From Apoderus coryli (lineage: Eukaryota > Arthropoda > Insecta > Coleoptera > Attelabidae): a DNA stretch of 64,000 bases. Within the stretch, counting starts at the first letter, position 1; each line of letters opens with the position of its first letter. Under the pieces are notes generated by a model. The model was not told the DNA's origin. It searched no databases and was given only the letters and a program-made list of their open reading frames with translations. The translations under genes and the position numbers were made by a program. This document shows, piece by piece, positions 21,816 to 33,642 of the stretch. The stretch spans positions 17,856,001 through 17,920,000 of the forward strand of contig OU452201.1 in NCBI GenBank assembly GCA_911728435.2, given 5' to 3'.

Positions 21816-23907
21816 CATTCCATTTTGTATGCTGTTCTGCTGCATAAACTGGTAACTTCTCATGTACCGGAGTACCTTCTTGGGCTGCTTTTACGAAGAT
21901 CAGATGTGCATGGATTGGGACTGTGCTTCGACTACCGCAACATTCTACCGCTAAATTTGAAGGATGTTTTTCATATATTCAAAAAAACTTTACAATAAAT
22001 CAGCAGAATAAACGGCATAACTTTAAAAGGTCAGACTTCCCCCGGTTATACCAATTAATTCTGGAACAGGACTGATCGATTCTTGACTCTGTGGATGATG
22101 TGGATATCGCGGTCTCCACCTTCTATGATGTCTTAAACCTGCTGTGAGAATTCACTCCAGGAAGTACAAATCACTTAATTGTAAAACATTTCCTAAAGCA
22201 TGGAAATTTGCTCGCATCTGTCCTATTCATAAGTCGGCTGAAATCGATCAAATCAGAAACTATCGTTCTATTTCAATTTTACCCAATTTCGCTAAAGTAT
22301 TTGAAACTACACTTCACCGAAAAATATTTAACCAAGTAAAGCACGACATCGACTCTAAGCATCATGGTTTCTTCCAGGGACGATCCACAGTCACTAATCT
22401 AACGTGTTTTTTTCAGGACGTGTTTTCCGCTGTCGGTGGAGGCATGCAACTGGATGCTATTTACACCGACTTTTCGAAAGCGTTCGATAAACTTGATCAG
22501 TCCTTGATACTGCAGAAGATGTGAAATATTGGCTTTGATGAGGATCTCCTGGTGTTTTTTTATACTTACCTAACTAATCGTCAACAGTTCGTTGAATACA
22601 ATGGACATAGGTCTGATTATTTCATACCCACCAGTGGTGCCCCACAGGGTCTTGCTCCCCTTATTTTCTCCATTTTCATTAATGACATATCGGAAGGATT
22701 TTTGAGCAGTTACTTGATTTTTGCAGATGACTTCAAGATTTACAGAGCGGTTCGATCTCTTGCTGATTGCGAATTGTTGCAGGCTGATCTGTCGAGGATC
22801 GAGCTGTGGTGCCATACTAACAAACTGCCTTTGAATGTGGGAAAATGCAAACTTGCTGTATTCTGCAGGTCGCAGAGCACACATATGTTTCCCTACCGGT
22901 TATGTAATACCATTCTTGTCTCGTGTGAGGTCGTCAGGGGTTTGGGAGTCTATGTGGACACCTACTCACAATGTACAACACATACACAGCACCTACTATG
23001 TGACTCTTTTCGTATGCTTGGTTTTTTGTTTCGAATAACTAAATAATTTAACAACGTTGAGTGTCTGACCAATTTGTTCAATGCGTTAATCAGATCTAAG
23101 CTTGAGTATGCTTCCAATATATGGTCTCCCATATATCAAGTACATATAAGACAGGTTGAGAGTGTTCAGCGTAGATTTCTCAAGTACTTACCGTTCAAAA
23201 TTGATGGGCATTTTCCGTCGCGCGGATATGATCATCGCATGCTCCTTGACAGATTTAACATGAACTCTTTGGCTGCACGTAGATTATATGCTGGACAGGT
23301 GTTCCTCTTTAAAATAATTAATGGTATGATTGACTGTCCTCAGCTGCTGGAGCGGATTGGTTTCAACATTCCACGGTTTTTTTCCAGAAACGCTAGGTTA
23401 TTCCATATCCATACACTTCGTACCAGCTATGAGTATAGGGCACCTCTGTTTAGAGATTACTTTGACCAAACACTACTTGGGTTTAGGGCCCAGTTGTCTC
23501 GCCTCCTCTATCGTTCCGAAGATTAGCTTACTGTGAGATCTTATTTATTATATACGCATATTCTTTTCCTAAATTAATTTCGATGTCATTAGTTTTAACT
23601 CAATAATGTTTATGTTGCACTAAAGCCTCTAAACAACGTTTTTGATATCATTGGCATACCTTTGTTAAGTTTTAAGAGAGAGTTGACGCGTAGGCTCGGT
23701 TCATGAGCATATTTTTAGGTAAGATTTCTCTCAATTATTATATTATGTGTATATTTTGGATTGAGTGGAAGGGTGGCTTTAGCTTCAGCTCAGTCCTTTT
23801 GTGCGATTAAGCTGGGTGATTTTTTATGTTATTCATTATTTTAGTTAATATGTTAAGATTAGTTCTTTTTTATTTTTTGTACAATAAAGCATTTATTATT
23901 ATTATTG
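21816..23907 (+). mobile_element. 5'-truncated Jockey/CR1-type non-LTR retrotransposon
   Basis: It runs from inside the Tc1 remnant to a 3' tail of ACAATAAAGC followed by ATT repeats (to about 23907). The ORF2 region (22020-23526) is followed by about 380 bp of 3' UTR. 21816-21998 has a frame resembling a retrotransposon tail (RRSDVHGLGL, YRNILPL) and may be a second, older fragment. The copy at 59940-60690 belongs to the same family. Confidence 0.75.
22020..23526 (+). pseudogene. ORF2 reverse transcriptase of the non-LTR element
   Basis: Domains in order: end of the endonuclease-RT linker (HNFKRSDFPRLYQLILEQD, then DDVDIAVSTFYDVLNL, with stops), then the fingers (FPKAWKFARICPIHKS, IRNYRSISILPNFAKVFE). 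The palm follows (HGFFQGRSTVTNL, YTDFSKAFDKLDQS, SGAPQG), with the catalytic box FADDFKIYR (near 22723) intact. Then come thumb and tail: LRIEL-like helix, VRGLGVYVD, LFNALIRSKLEYASNIWSP, VESVQRRFLKYL and ending FDQTLLGFRAQLSRLL. Frames break at least at 22524 (stop), about 22655 (SNL lost from PQGSxLAP) and 23046. The RT core order is complete but the gene is dead. Confidence 0.85.
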
Positions 23908-24539
23908 TGTCTGGATTTGCTTACAGTAAAGTAGCCCAAAGATTTAATTACTCAATACTTCTCGGAATCTGTAAAAATTACATTGTTTCATTTAATTTAA
24001 ATACATTTTCTCTATTTACATTATACATTAAGTTCATTTAAATGAAAATACCACGACACCTGCAAGACAAAGCATATCAGGGGAAAATATTTGAAAGGAA
24101 AATGTAAATTATTGAAACGAAAGGCACAAAAAATTGCATACCTTGAATCAGAAATTGCTAATTAGAGAGCGAGCTTTGTACGCTTTTGCTCTAATATCTT
24201 GGGGAGTGCACAAAAAAAGCAAAGTATGAAAAGAGAGTGAGGCGTTAATATATATATTATGTTGAGGTAACTTTGAATATTCTAAATAGCTGTAGAAGAA
24301 TGAGTTGAGACGATGAAAGGAAAAAGTAAATGCCTTTGGCAGATTTTTTAATTCAATTATTAGAAGTTGTGGAGGAAGTTTTTTTTTTAAGAAGAGGGTC
24401 GCAAAGGAAGTGGAAAATATGCAACGACTATTTCTGTGGCGCAGCTATAAGGGGGGGGGGGTCTGGCTAGAACCCGGAACGGTACTAAATGTCCACACAA
24501 GATTTTTTTTTTAATAATATAAAATTATTCATATTATTT
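23908..24539. other. No gene seen
   Basis: Unassigned AT-rich DNA with a G9 run near 24455. A short lysine-rich coiled segment near 24085-24165 has no recognisable family. Confidence 0.35.
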
Positions 24540-25446
24540 TATAGAATTTAAAGTTCGACCAATGAAGTTAACTTAGATTCTAAGGTGTTGCAAAAACATA
24601 ACATTGAGTTAAACCAAGCGAGTCAAATCCTTGCCCGAATAAAAAGTAAAATAACTGCTTTAAGAGACTCGTATGAAGAGATAAAAATTGAAGATGAAGA
24701 GCAAGCAAATACATTAAACATAGAAACTCTTTTTTCCAAAAAATTTCAACCGAATATAAAAAAAAAACATTTTGATGCACTATTAACATAACAGATCACA
24801 GATTTGAAACCCGAGAAGAATTATTCAAAATTAATGTATTTTTTTTATAATTGACCAGACATTAGGGTAAATACCAACAAGATTTGAAGTTATGGAATTT
24901 GATATTACATATTTTGACTTTTTTGAACCAACAAATATTTTAACAAATACAGATGCGAAATTAGGTGAAAAATTGTGTTTATTTTTAGTTCACACATTAC
25001 TGTATTGTATTATTTGTTTTATTGATATGTTGTTGAAATTTGTTGAAATTTGATAAATATATAAAAAATATAAATTAAAGAAAGATTTTGTGGGAGTTCA
25101 AAGAAATTAAATAACCCCCACGAAAATTGCCTTAACAAAAGACGAGTTACACCCGAATATGTCAATAAATCATTTTTCAATATCATTATTGAAATCAGAG
25201 TGCGACTTGTCCTATGTTTTTTCTACTTTTCTTTTAATTTTTACGTTACCAGTTACTGTTGCAATTGTAGAAAAATCATTTAGCAAATTAAAACAAATAA
25301 AAAATTATTTAATATCAAGCATCGGGCAAGAAAGAGTTTGTAGTCTTTCTCTATTGTGTATTGAACACAATTGCGCTAATTCGTTGAATGTAGAAGAATT
25401 TATCAATAAATTTGCAAATGCCAAAGCTCGTAAACGGAATTTTTAA
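24540..25446 (+). pseudogene. hAT-family transposase C-terminal pseudogene
   Basis: The first open piece (24585-24790) reads ELNQASQILARIKSKITALR, then IEDEEQ and FSKKFQPNIKKKHFD, as in the insertion region of ZMYM1-like hAT transposases. Frame-shifted pieces follow: RFETREELFKINVF, PTRFEVMEFDITYFDFF. The last piece (25159-25446) is the hATC dimerisation domain: LPVTVAIVEKSFSKLKQIKN, then YLISSIGQERVCSLSLLCIE and a terminal KFANAKARK. The N-terminal BED finger and the first catalytic Asp are not visible. Several shifts and an AT-rich deletion around 24850-25100 show it is dead. Confidence 0.85.
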
Positions 25447-26477
25447 TTAATTAAAACTTACGTTTTATTATGGTATAGCATTTTTCTTATTATTCATGTT
25501 TTTTGTTAAATAATAAATATTTAGATGTGCTGAAGGGCTAATGTTAATCTTAAGTTTTGCGTTATGCATTTCTAAAATAAACTCATCTGTTACAGGTTTC
25601 AAGAGAAAATCCATGTTAAACTTAGAGTACATTTTGATGGTTCGGCTAATTTTTATTAGTATCGGGTGGTTTATTTTTAAACTACTGTATGACGATTTGT
25701 TTTTTTGAAAACCTAATCTTAAAATAAGAAAAAAATACTTTTTCTATTCCTCCTCCTCTACTACTCCTACTCTAACTGGACTAATCTCATTTTTTTACCA
25801 CTAACTAATTCGCTCTCCAATGCAAATAATTCATTCTTTTTGTAGTTTATTCTGTATAATTACCATAAATAGGTTATAGTATTATCTAGCCGTTAAAGTT
25901 CATTGATTCAGTGACGTTTTTAGTGACAGGAAGTCTAAACTACTTACTACAATAATATACATACTCTGCGAAACAGGTTAAATAGGTATATAGTTATATC
26001 ATCAGTACACATATTAACGGATATTCGGTATTAATAAAATTTATTCAAATATATATAATTTGTTATGCGAGCTTGTCTGGTTCAGTTGTAAATCGAAATC
26101 GGGAAACAAACAAGGAGAAACTACAGTTAACACATAAATCGTGTCGTGAACAGGTTGCCTTGGATTTGCAATTGAATAATTTAATAGTTTATTTAAGTGT
26201 TCAGTTTTATTAATGAATTTCGCTCGCAAAGGTATATCCTATTGGACGGCTAGTATAGTCATGTCAATAACAATATATAAAAATTTCGCCTCTGCATTTT
26301 ATGAGGAACAAATCTTGTATAAAAATAAAGAAAAATGAATAATATTAATTTAAAAACAAATTTTTTGAAGACAGACCATTTCAAGATACCGACGTGATCT
26401 TAAACGTTGGTAATTTTGGAAATTATTTCCTTAAAACAAATTGAAAATTAAAGAGAGAGTTCCTATCCGTCTAAATA
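25447..26477. other. No gene seen
   Basis: Nothing supported in this 1-kb stretch. A pyrimidine run (CCTCCTCCTCTACTACTCC near 25748) is the only local oddity. Confidence 0.4.
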
Positions 26478-26535
26478 TAATATCATAAATAATTTTGTGG
26501 CGTAGCGGCCTGAGTCTAATTTTGTTGAATCAGAC
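26478..26535. repeat. Hairpin-bearing repeat, copy 1
   Basis: TTTTGTGGCGTAGCGG is followed by a 9-bp stem CCTGAGTCT / AGACTCAGG around a loop. The same layout, ACTTTCGTGGCATAGCGG followed by a GCCTC-GTCT / AGAC-GAGGC stem, occurs at 60340-60395. The box GTGGCRTAGCGG resembles a tRNA A box. Confidence 0.55.
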
Positions 26536-26879
26536 TCAGGTATGGGTCTACAGATATTGACGATATCGTTTTACTCATGCACTCTTCATACTACCATATT
26601 CTGGAACATCGACCTGCCTTTAAGTCAACTCATTCCTGAACCGAAAATTTGGCCTGCAAATTTAATTTGTTTCGTAGACTATACTCGGGGATACTGCGAG
26701 AATCAAAATTTGCAAGTTATATCCATCAAAGACACTGGGTAAAACAGGTTCCATATTTAGGTATTTCAATAAGAATTTCTGGATGTTTTTTTTTTTTTAA
26801 TAAAACGAAAATCTAATAGGAAAAAAATAGTTTATAGCAAAAAGTAACATAATCGTTTACAATTAGGTAAACGTGAAAA

Positions 26880-27935
26880 CTAATATCGAGTAAATGGCTA
26901 CCACGACTTCTCTGACAGGCCACAACTCTTTTGTCAAAATTTACGATCACATCTAAGCACATTTGTGGTGTTATCTCACGAATAATGCGTCCAATCTCAG
27001 TTTTCAATTCAGGAATTGTTTGGGGATTGTTGGGATATGCCATCTCCATTTTTTGAAAGAAGTCTACCTTGAAACTGTGTTTTCAATAAGTGAATTGTTC
27101 TCTTGCTGTATCACATGTTGCACCGTCTTGTTAAAAACGTACAAGATCCATATTCATCATTTGAGGCCAAAAAGAGTTAAGAAGCATTATGCGGTACCGC
27201 TCACCATTCACCGTAACATCTTGTCCATCTTCATTCTCAAAGAAGTAACCCTACTTCTTTGAGAATGAATGAATAATAATAATAAAATGACACGTTCAGG
27301 GTGCATTGCCCTCTCATGAATTTCCATAAGATTTTTGCTGTCCCAAATGCGGCAGTTCTGTTTATTAACATCGCTGCTCAAATGAAAATGACCTTCGTCG
27401 CCGAAGATTACGTTTTTGCAAAAAAGCACTCAATTCAAATATGAATTATTCCAGCTCAGGGATTTCTGTTGTGAACTCTAAAATGTCTAAACAGATCGAT
27501 CCGCGAGCCGCAAACCTTGTCACAAAATTGACACACCCAATCACCACCATTTACCGGCTGTTGTAGGTGCTCTGCCCATTGATGCGTTCTTTCTCCTTTC
27601 AATTGAATTTCATCATCGCCACGAGAATGCTGCCGAGGTAAGTGCTACGCCTATGATCAGCTGATTTTAATTCTTTGGTCAGCTGAATCTTGTACGGATG
27701 GTGAGCCAAGTCTCCAATTGGTGGTCTGGCTAATACCCAATTGCTGCGAACTCTCACATCTTGCACATACCCAGTACTTTCAAATTTGCGTACGGTATTG
27801 GGAATGGTTTCTTTCTGATGGAGGATTTTGTACACCGAAATATTCAAAATGTTAGAACCACAGAAGATTGATTTTCGAAATAAGTTTTGACAGTGTAAAC
27901 ACGTTGCTCTACTGTATATCGCTCCATGGTTAAAA
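26880..27935 (-). pseudogene. DUF4817/mariner-type transposase pseudogene, near full length
   Basis: Read on the minus strand from about 27930: MERYTVEQRVYTVKTYFENQ (DUF4817 helix). After a shift come KETIPNTVRKFESTGYVQD and HHPYKIQLTKELKSADH (helix-turn-helix linker). After an insertion (27436-27640) come VIFGDEGHFHLSSDVNKQNC, with RIWDSKN, carrying the first catalytic Asp, then FFENEDGQDVTVNGERYRIM. Next is QDGATCDTARE with the second Asp, and a C-terminal RIIREITPQMCLDVIVNF. Stops and frame changes are frequent. The third Asp region is not recognisable. Confidence 0.85.
27436..27640 (-). other. C2H2 zinc-finger coding patch inserted in the transposase
   Basis: Between ADHRR and the VIFGDEGHF motif the minus strand has about 200 bp foreign to the transposase. 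In one frame it reads DDEIQLKGERTHQWAEHL, then WVCQFCDKVCGSRIDLFRH and FRVHNR followed by a stop. The finger has C-X2-C-X12-H-X3-H spacing. Similar single fingers close the ORF of some insect LINE-like proteins, so it is probably the last codons of a retrotransposon. Confidence 0.55.
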
Positions 27936-28931
27936 TTGTACTGGTTTGTACTTCAAATGCAGCAAAAACAATCATCATTTGTGATAAAATATAAACAAAC
28001 AACATTAGGAACCTGTTAATGGAGCACCCATTACTAGGTAGTTTTGTACTAGACTGTTTTGTGGACGCCAGGCCTCTGAACGTTATTTTTAATATCCTTA
28101 CTAATTTCTATTCATCCCCGCAATGTCAATATTAAAAATACACATTTCTCCGTTACATGTCACAACCATTTTTAAGGCAAATCTAATTTCTGCATTCGCC
28201 TCACGTACTAAAATTCCACATATATAATTCTCAACCCCTGCGAATCGTATACTACTGTCTCCTCGTTTTTCTTTTTTGCTTCAGCATATTTTGCATATAA
28301 GTGAAGTGCCAGTGACACGTCATATTTTTACAAAAGTACATTTTATACGTATGGTGTCGGGGTGGTAAAATAAATGTGTAGCATTCGTTTTCAAAAGCAC
28401 ACAAGGAGTTTAAACTTTTTATATATTTATACGGCAAATGTCGGTAATATACAGTGTGTTAATTTTACTTTGACTTGAGGTATGTTACATTTTCTGCCGT
28501 TTGGCATTTTTGTGCTATATTTGGTACAATCATATGGCAGCGTTTGAACCAGACGTCCACATTCGAGTAGTGTGACAGTGATTGCTATTTTCAATAATAA
28601 TATTTCTGTACCAAACCTGGATGGTCTTTCCAAAAGTTCTTAAATTTTTTCGTCATCCAGTTATTAAGTGTGTTTTGTGATGAAATTCTATGTCAATTGG
28701 AGACTCTGGTTCGATAAGTTTTCCTTTAGCCCCTTCATGTCTAACATATACTCGTACTTAATCGATGCAAAATCTAGTATGCCGAAATTGAACGGTCTTA
28801 TTACTTTTTTTATTATTGGAACATGTTTTTGGAACTATTTGAATATTCAATTATATTTTGGATGTCGGTTTGTACAGTTATCAATTAGAAAACGTTTCAT
28901 TTTCCATTATTTTATTATTATTATGATATAT
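27936..28931. other. No gene seen
   Basis: The 60-70 codon frames on the minus strand (28252-28437, 28427-28633) and the 141-codon plus-strand frame starting at 28668 carry no domain. The last one runs into the MITE terminus at 28932, so I do not support it. Confidence 0.35.
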
Positions 28932-30068
28932 ATAGGGTGTCCCACCGAGAACCAAATCGATCTGTATATAGAATACACAGTTACTTCACCTCGTGTCGGC
29001 ACGTTTGATGTTCATATCTACAAAACAATTCGCCGCGTTAATAGTTATAGTATAATAGTATCTTATAGTATACATAGATATAGTATAATATAGTATCGGG
29101 CCAGAAATGTGCCTGGGAATGCGACGAGTCGATGCCGTTTTCAGCGTCTACTGAACCTTCTTATCTATAGTTAATATTCGATGGTGTAACTATCTCGACC
29201 GGTCCAGATAAGTAAAAATAGTTACAGGTTGTTGACACTTCCGGATATACCGGAAGTAGGTGTCAACTTGCTTATTTCAAAAGGAATACCGTATACATTA
29301 TTACAGTTTTGGATTCTACCTAAAATTTCAACTACAAATTTGTGTATCATGGTATGCTTAAGACTTACCGGTTTATGTCAAAAATGACGTTTGCGGGCTC
29401 TACAAAATTTCCTATAAGGGACTCTTCATTAATTGATTTAGACCCTATTTCTATCACAAAAATAGTAATTTTATGAGGACTTTGAACTGTTTTAGTAAAT
29501 ATTAATACAGGGTGTGCAAAATATCACATCAACCATGAACAAAAAAAAACTGTCAAAAGTCACATGTCCAAACAATCCAATATTTTATAGTTTTATCTTA
29601 TTAAGCAATAAAAATAAGTGTAAATTTGTATAAGGTTGTATATCTCTAAAATGTTTGGTTTTTGAAATATTGCCAAATGAGTTCTGTGATTACATTAAAG
29701 TAGTAGACAAAATATCAGAAAATTATTGTATTAAATGGACAAAGTGAGCTCCATTATTTGTTAAACAAGAATAAGTCTATTTTCAAATTCTTGCCGGACT
29801 GTTCGCAATGTTTCCCGAGATGTCTCTAAAGGCTCGAGTTATTCTAGTTTTGAGGTCAACAATGTCTTCTGGCTGAGTTTTATAAACTTCAACTTTTAAA
29901 GAAATCTGGAGATCTTGGCGGCTACACTTAAGCGCCTCTCTTTCCAATCCAGTCAAGGAAAAGTTTTATCCAGCCATTGCCGAACACAAAGGGCGTAATG
30001 AGAAGGAGTTCCATCTTGTTGGAAATGCAAATTGTCTTTTTGCAGCATGTCTAAGGTTTCTGTCTTCA
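28932..30068 (-). mobile_element. DUF4817-type transposon copy (related to 34208-35239)
   Basis: The left end AGGGTGTCCCACCGAGAA and an interior with ACTTCCGG-ATA-CCGGAAGT, GGTGTCAACTT, CTTATTTCAAA, GTCAAAAATGACGTTT and ATTAATACAGGGT match the element at 34208-35239 in the same order. Beyond about 29740 the minus strand carries a transposase tail (29745-30068). 28975-29190 also exists inverted at 45162-45395. The right terminus is not found, so the right end is truncated. Confidence 0.65.
29745..30068 (-). pseudogene. DDE C-terminal part of a DUF4817-type transposase
   Basis: The minus strand reads MKTETLDMLQKDNLHFQQDG, then TPSHYALCVRQWLDKTFPDW, IGKRGA and PPRSPDF. QQDGxPxHY holds the second catalytic Asp and PRSPD the third. 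RQWLD, FP and WIGKRG are the usual spacers in this insect transposase group. Stops and shifts follow (LETSRETLRTVRQEFENRL is still legible). Only the C-terminal third remains. Confidence 0.8.
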
Positions 30069-30318
30069 TTGGTCTGATTTTTTAGATAAAGAAAATGCGA
30101 CAGGCACTAAAATTAGATATAAGAAACATTCACTTACAGTTTTTCGTCCTTTGGAATTGGCTTTTGCAAACAAAACAAAAAACAACCACGTTTTCAGTCT
30201 ATTTAATGGTATACAAACCGGCAGAATATCTAATATTTTAACCGGTTCCGATTTTTAAAAATAAATAAACGTTTTCACACAAACGGACCTTATACGCACA
30301 TCAGCATTATATTTATTT

Positions 30319-30829
30319 ATTTTTTTATTTTCTGAAGTAATCCATCTTCGAGAGGAGTTGAATGTGTAAGACACAAATAAAACAACGTCTACTCCACCAA
30401 ACTATTCATATATTATTGTGCAATCAGCATGCAGCGCCAGACATATTTCGGAAAACTAAGTTTCCATCATCAGTGGCTCAAAATAATCAGTCACGCAGTC
30501 ATTTTAGTTAAAGTCAAACAGTATGGCATGGATTATATAAACGTATACAAACAATTAGTGGAAATTATTGGAATAAAATCTTATAAAATTAAAATATAAA
30601 ACATTTTCTTATTGAAAAAACAAACTCAAAATAATTGTGTTGTCATAGTATATAAAATTTAGTCATTTTTATAGTTTCTTTTTGTATATCATGGTTTAGT
30701 TTAAAATCTTTATGAAAAATAGAATTTTCGAGAAATGGCAAACAGATTAATATAAAAACTTGTGTAAATCAAACTTAGTTTTCCGAAACATGTCTGGCGC
30801 TGCATGCTGATTGCACAATAATATATGAA
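30319..30829 (-). mobile_element. Hammerhead-bearing Penelope/retrozyme-like element
   Basis: A hammerhead motif lies at 30436-30477 (minus). Its 3' flank runs through GCATGCTGATTGCACAATAA (minus strand) and ends at the conserved GGATTACTTCAGAAAAT (about 30332-30348). An inverted copy of the 3' half of the motif plus flank lies at 30776-30829. The GAAGTAATCCA end also occurs at 40350 and 44017. No ORF. Confidence 0.65.
30436..30477 (-). ncRNA. Hammerhead ribozyme motif, type I, minimal stem III
   Basis: Stem I GCCA (30477-30474) pairs with UGGC (30439-30436). Core CUGAUGA 30473-30467. One extra U, then stem II GGAAA/UUUCC. GAAA 30449-30446. Stem III is A-U plus a U-G wobble around AU. The cleavage triplet GUC ends at 30440. 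All invariant core bases are present; the weak stem III is typical of Penelope-element hammerheads. The inverted partner at 30790 has C instead of U in stem III. Confidence 0.6.
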
Positions 30830-32279
30830 TAGTTCAAATTTCGAAATTAATAAATAAATAAAATGGCAGATAGATTTCGCTTTAGTAAACTCCATAATCC
30901 TTGACTGAACTCTATCTCTCTGATCTGAAAAAGGCAAAGCTATTATGTAGTGGACGCGGATGTAAAAACAACGTGCGCATACCCAAAATATGAGGACAAT
31001 GTTCCTATTGGTGCCTTCTTGGAACTTCGAGAGTTGAACAACAGCTTCGGTACGCAAAGACAGACAGAATAGTATTTATTTATAGTAATCTTTGGTATTA
31101 GTTGTGTTGTAAGATGAAGAATAGGCCTAGGTTTATAAATAATTAATGGCCGTTTGCATCAACGTACGGTTTTATGCACCACCTAGCAGAGGGAAATTAT
31201 AAACTTTGTATTTTGTTTGCACTTATTCTTTCCCTAACTTTAGGTACTTAAAATTGGTATATCCATCTTTATCTTAATTTTTTTAAGCGTTAATCGCAAT
31301 ACTTCCCTGGGTCGGGAAACTAAAATCAATAGAAAATTAAATATTGCATTTTTTAAAATCAAAGAATACAATATGGTCTTCCATTGGAAAAATGAAGTTA
31401 TCAGAGTTTTAGTGAAGTAAAAAATGACATGGTAATTTTCGGATAGTATATGATAATATTAAATTAAAAAACCGAAGTAGGTAGTTTAAAACTACAGTTA
31501 ATCAAATTTTTTTCCGTGTATTTATTAGTTTAGCTTTAAAACACTATGGGTCTCGTTAAAGATTTTTAGTAGGTACAAACATTAAAGCAAAATGTTCCAC
31601 ATATAGACGACAGATATACAGGAAATGCCAATACAGACGTAACTGATTTTATAATCGTTATTGTATTCCGATAGTAAAAAAAGAACGTAACTACCTAGTA
31701 ATTAATTAGTTTCAGTGTTTCCGCGTACTTTGTCCGGTCGACACACTAAAGTGAAATAATATTTCATTGATTACTTAATTTTAATAAATCAAAATGATAT
31801 CGCCGATTGTAAATTATAATTTTATTTAAATTAAATAACAAAAAAAGTAGTTCATACAATAATCATTCTTGTCCCAATAGTGAAGTCGGTTATTGTAATT
31901 ATGTAGCATAAAATTATTGAGAAATCAAGTTGTTCAAAGTAAAATTATTTATTATGTGATCAGTAAGAAAGATTAAGACATTCTTATGTAGATTTTATTT
32001 ATATTTATTAACTGATTTTATCGATATGGATGGAATATAGGTAAATGTTATTACGCTTACTTTTGGAAGATGCTGGTATACATTTTTGTTTCTTATGTGG
32101 AAAAGTTAATAGAGACTCTTGAACATAGATCTGACTCTGAGCTGTATTTCAGGTCCGGGATTTTTTCATTTTCCCACGCAAGTATCACTGCTCCGTCAAC
32201 TGCCATCTATCGGGAGATTCCTGTAACTTTTGTCATTTTATTTATGTTTGACAGCCATTGAAAGCAGCTAACCTCGTTA
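30830..32279. other. No gene seen
   Basis: The minus-strand 115-codon frame (30710-31057) overlaps the inverted hammerhead copy and has no domain. Otherwise featureless. Confidence 0.4.
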
Positions 32280-32830
32280 ATTTCCACAAAAATTGAAAAA
32301 AGTGAATTTCGTGTGCTCATTAAGCATTACTTTTTGCACAAAACCGTATTACCGAAACCAGGGAGAAGCCTGATAAATACTAAGGGGACTGTGTGCCATC
32401 AATTTCAATGGTTAAAAAGTGATTTAGTGAGTTCCGCTGTGGACGCACCAGTACACAAATGACACTGAACGTTCAGGTCGCCCAAAAGAAATCGTTACAG
32501 CGGCAGCGTTAAGTTAATTTAAGGTGGGTCTGTCTGCCAACAAAGTCATGGTCACAGTTTTTTGGGATTCACACATTGTCATTTATATCGATTGCAGATG
32601 TTGGACAAATTTGACACTGTTTTGAATCAGAAACGACCGTATTTAGCGTTGTTTCATCAGGGCAATGACAATGCAAGGGTGCATCGTGTGTACTCACCAT
32701 TGCAAAAATTCCTAAATTCGGGTACGAACTGCCACCTCATTCATACAAATTGGAACACCTTGAAATAAATATATCGAGCTAGAAGGAGAATATGTAGAAA
32801 AGTTAAAACAAGAATGGTTTCCTTTTATGA
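32280..32830 (+). pseudogene. mariner (Mos1-like) transposase pseudogene
   Basis: The plus strand begins EFRVLIKHYFLHKT (near 32304), the first helix-turn-helix of mariner transposases. EFRCGRTST (near 32430) and SGRPKEI (frame shifted, near 32470) follow, the second DNA-binding part. KVMVTVFWDSHIVIYIDC (near 32545) is the region between catalytic Asp 1 and 2, and LFHQGNDNARVH (near 32652) holds the second Asp position as HQxNDxAR. EGEYVEKLKQEWFPFYDV-like C-terminal pieces follow. Large deletions and many shifts; dead. Confidence 0.8.
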
Positions 32831-33642
32831 TGTGACGGACTTACCAAACCACCCTTGTATTAACGTTTCATAAGTGAATGTAACGGTTAATGTCGTCTCA
32901 CTCATCATATTTTTTGTCTAGGTGATATCCAGCTTCCCCTTGGAGGATGATATAACCTAGAATTAGTTTAGTGAGATTTGGAGCCAGCAAAATTAAAATA
33001 AAACTCATCGAAGGGAATGGTCGCCAACATGTCACACATGAATTTTTGAAATTTGAAGGAACAACAAGGAATTGCATTTTAAAAACTGTTTTCTAGCCCC
33101 AGCTGGACTTAAGTTGTGTATTTTAAAGATATTTAGTTAGAATGGAATGTTTACATACTATGTTAAAGCCCACCACTGCATTTATCTATTTATTTTACGG
33201 TTGAACAAAAATAAACACTATCTTATATTATGTCAGTAGACGGTTACCCTAAAACATTTTGTTTCCTACATGATAAGTTTGGATTTTGTTTAACATTATG
33301 GTTTATTTTGTTGATTTTAAAAATAAATAAGAATAAGCCCCGCCATTTAGTCAAAAAGGGAGATTTGTGCATTATAATCTGCGATAAGTTTGCCTGTTAT
33401 TACAGTGATCGACAAAAGTCCACCAATTTTATCGCATAAACATAAGTCCATTTCTAACACCCCCTGTACCTCTAGAATGCTGAGACATGAATTTAAATTA
33501 ATTATTTTTAAATTAGGGTCGAAACTCCCAGTTTCAGCTACTGACTATGTTCTTTTTCTTTGCCATTTGCGCGAAATTTTTGGAATATTTAATAGTGTAT
33601 TGTAAATTATTATTATTATTCATTATTAAAATGATTTTTTTA
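32831..33642. other. No gene seen
   Basis: A stretch near 33405-33475 (GATCGACAAAAGTCCACCAA ... CACCCCCTGTACC) resembles a transposon terminus. The 62-71 codon frames here lack domains. Confidence 0.35.

Noticed and set aside
28668..29093. 141-codon open frame on the plus strand
   Set aside because: Runs into a MITE terminus at 28932, has no recognisable domain and an Ile/Tyr/Phe-rich composition expected from AT-rich DNA.
30710..31057. 115-codon minus-strand frame
   Set aside because: Overlaps the inverted hammerhead copy and has no family features.
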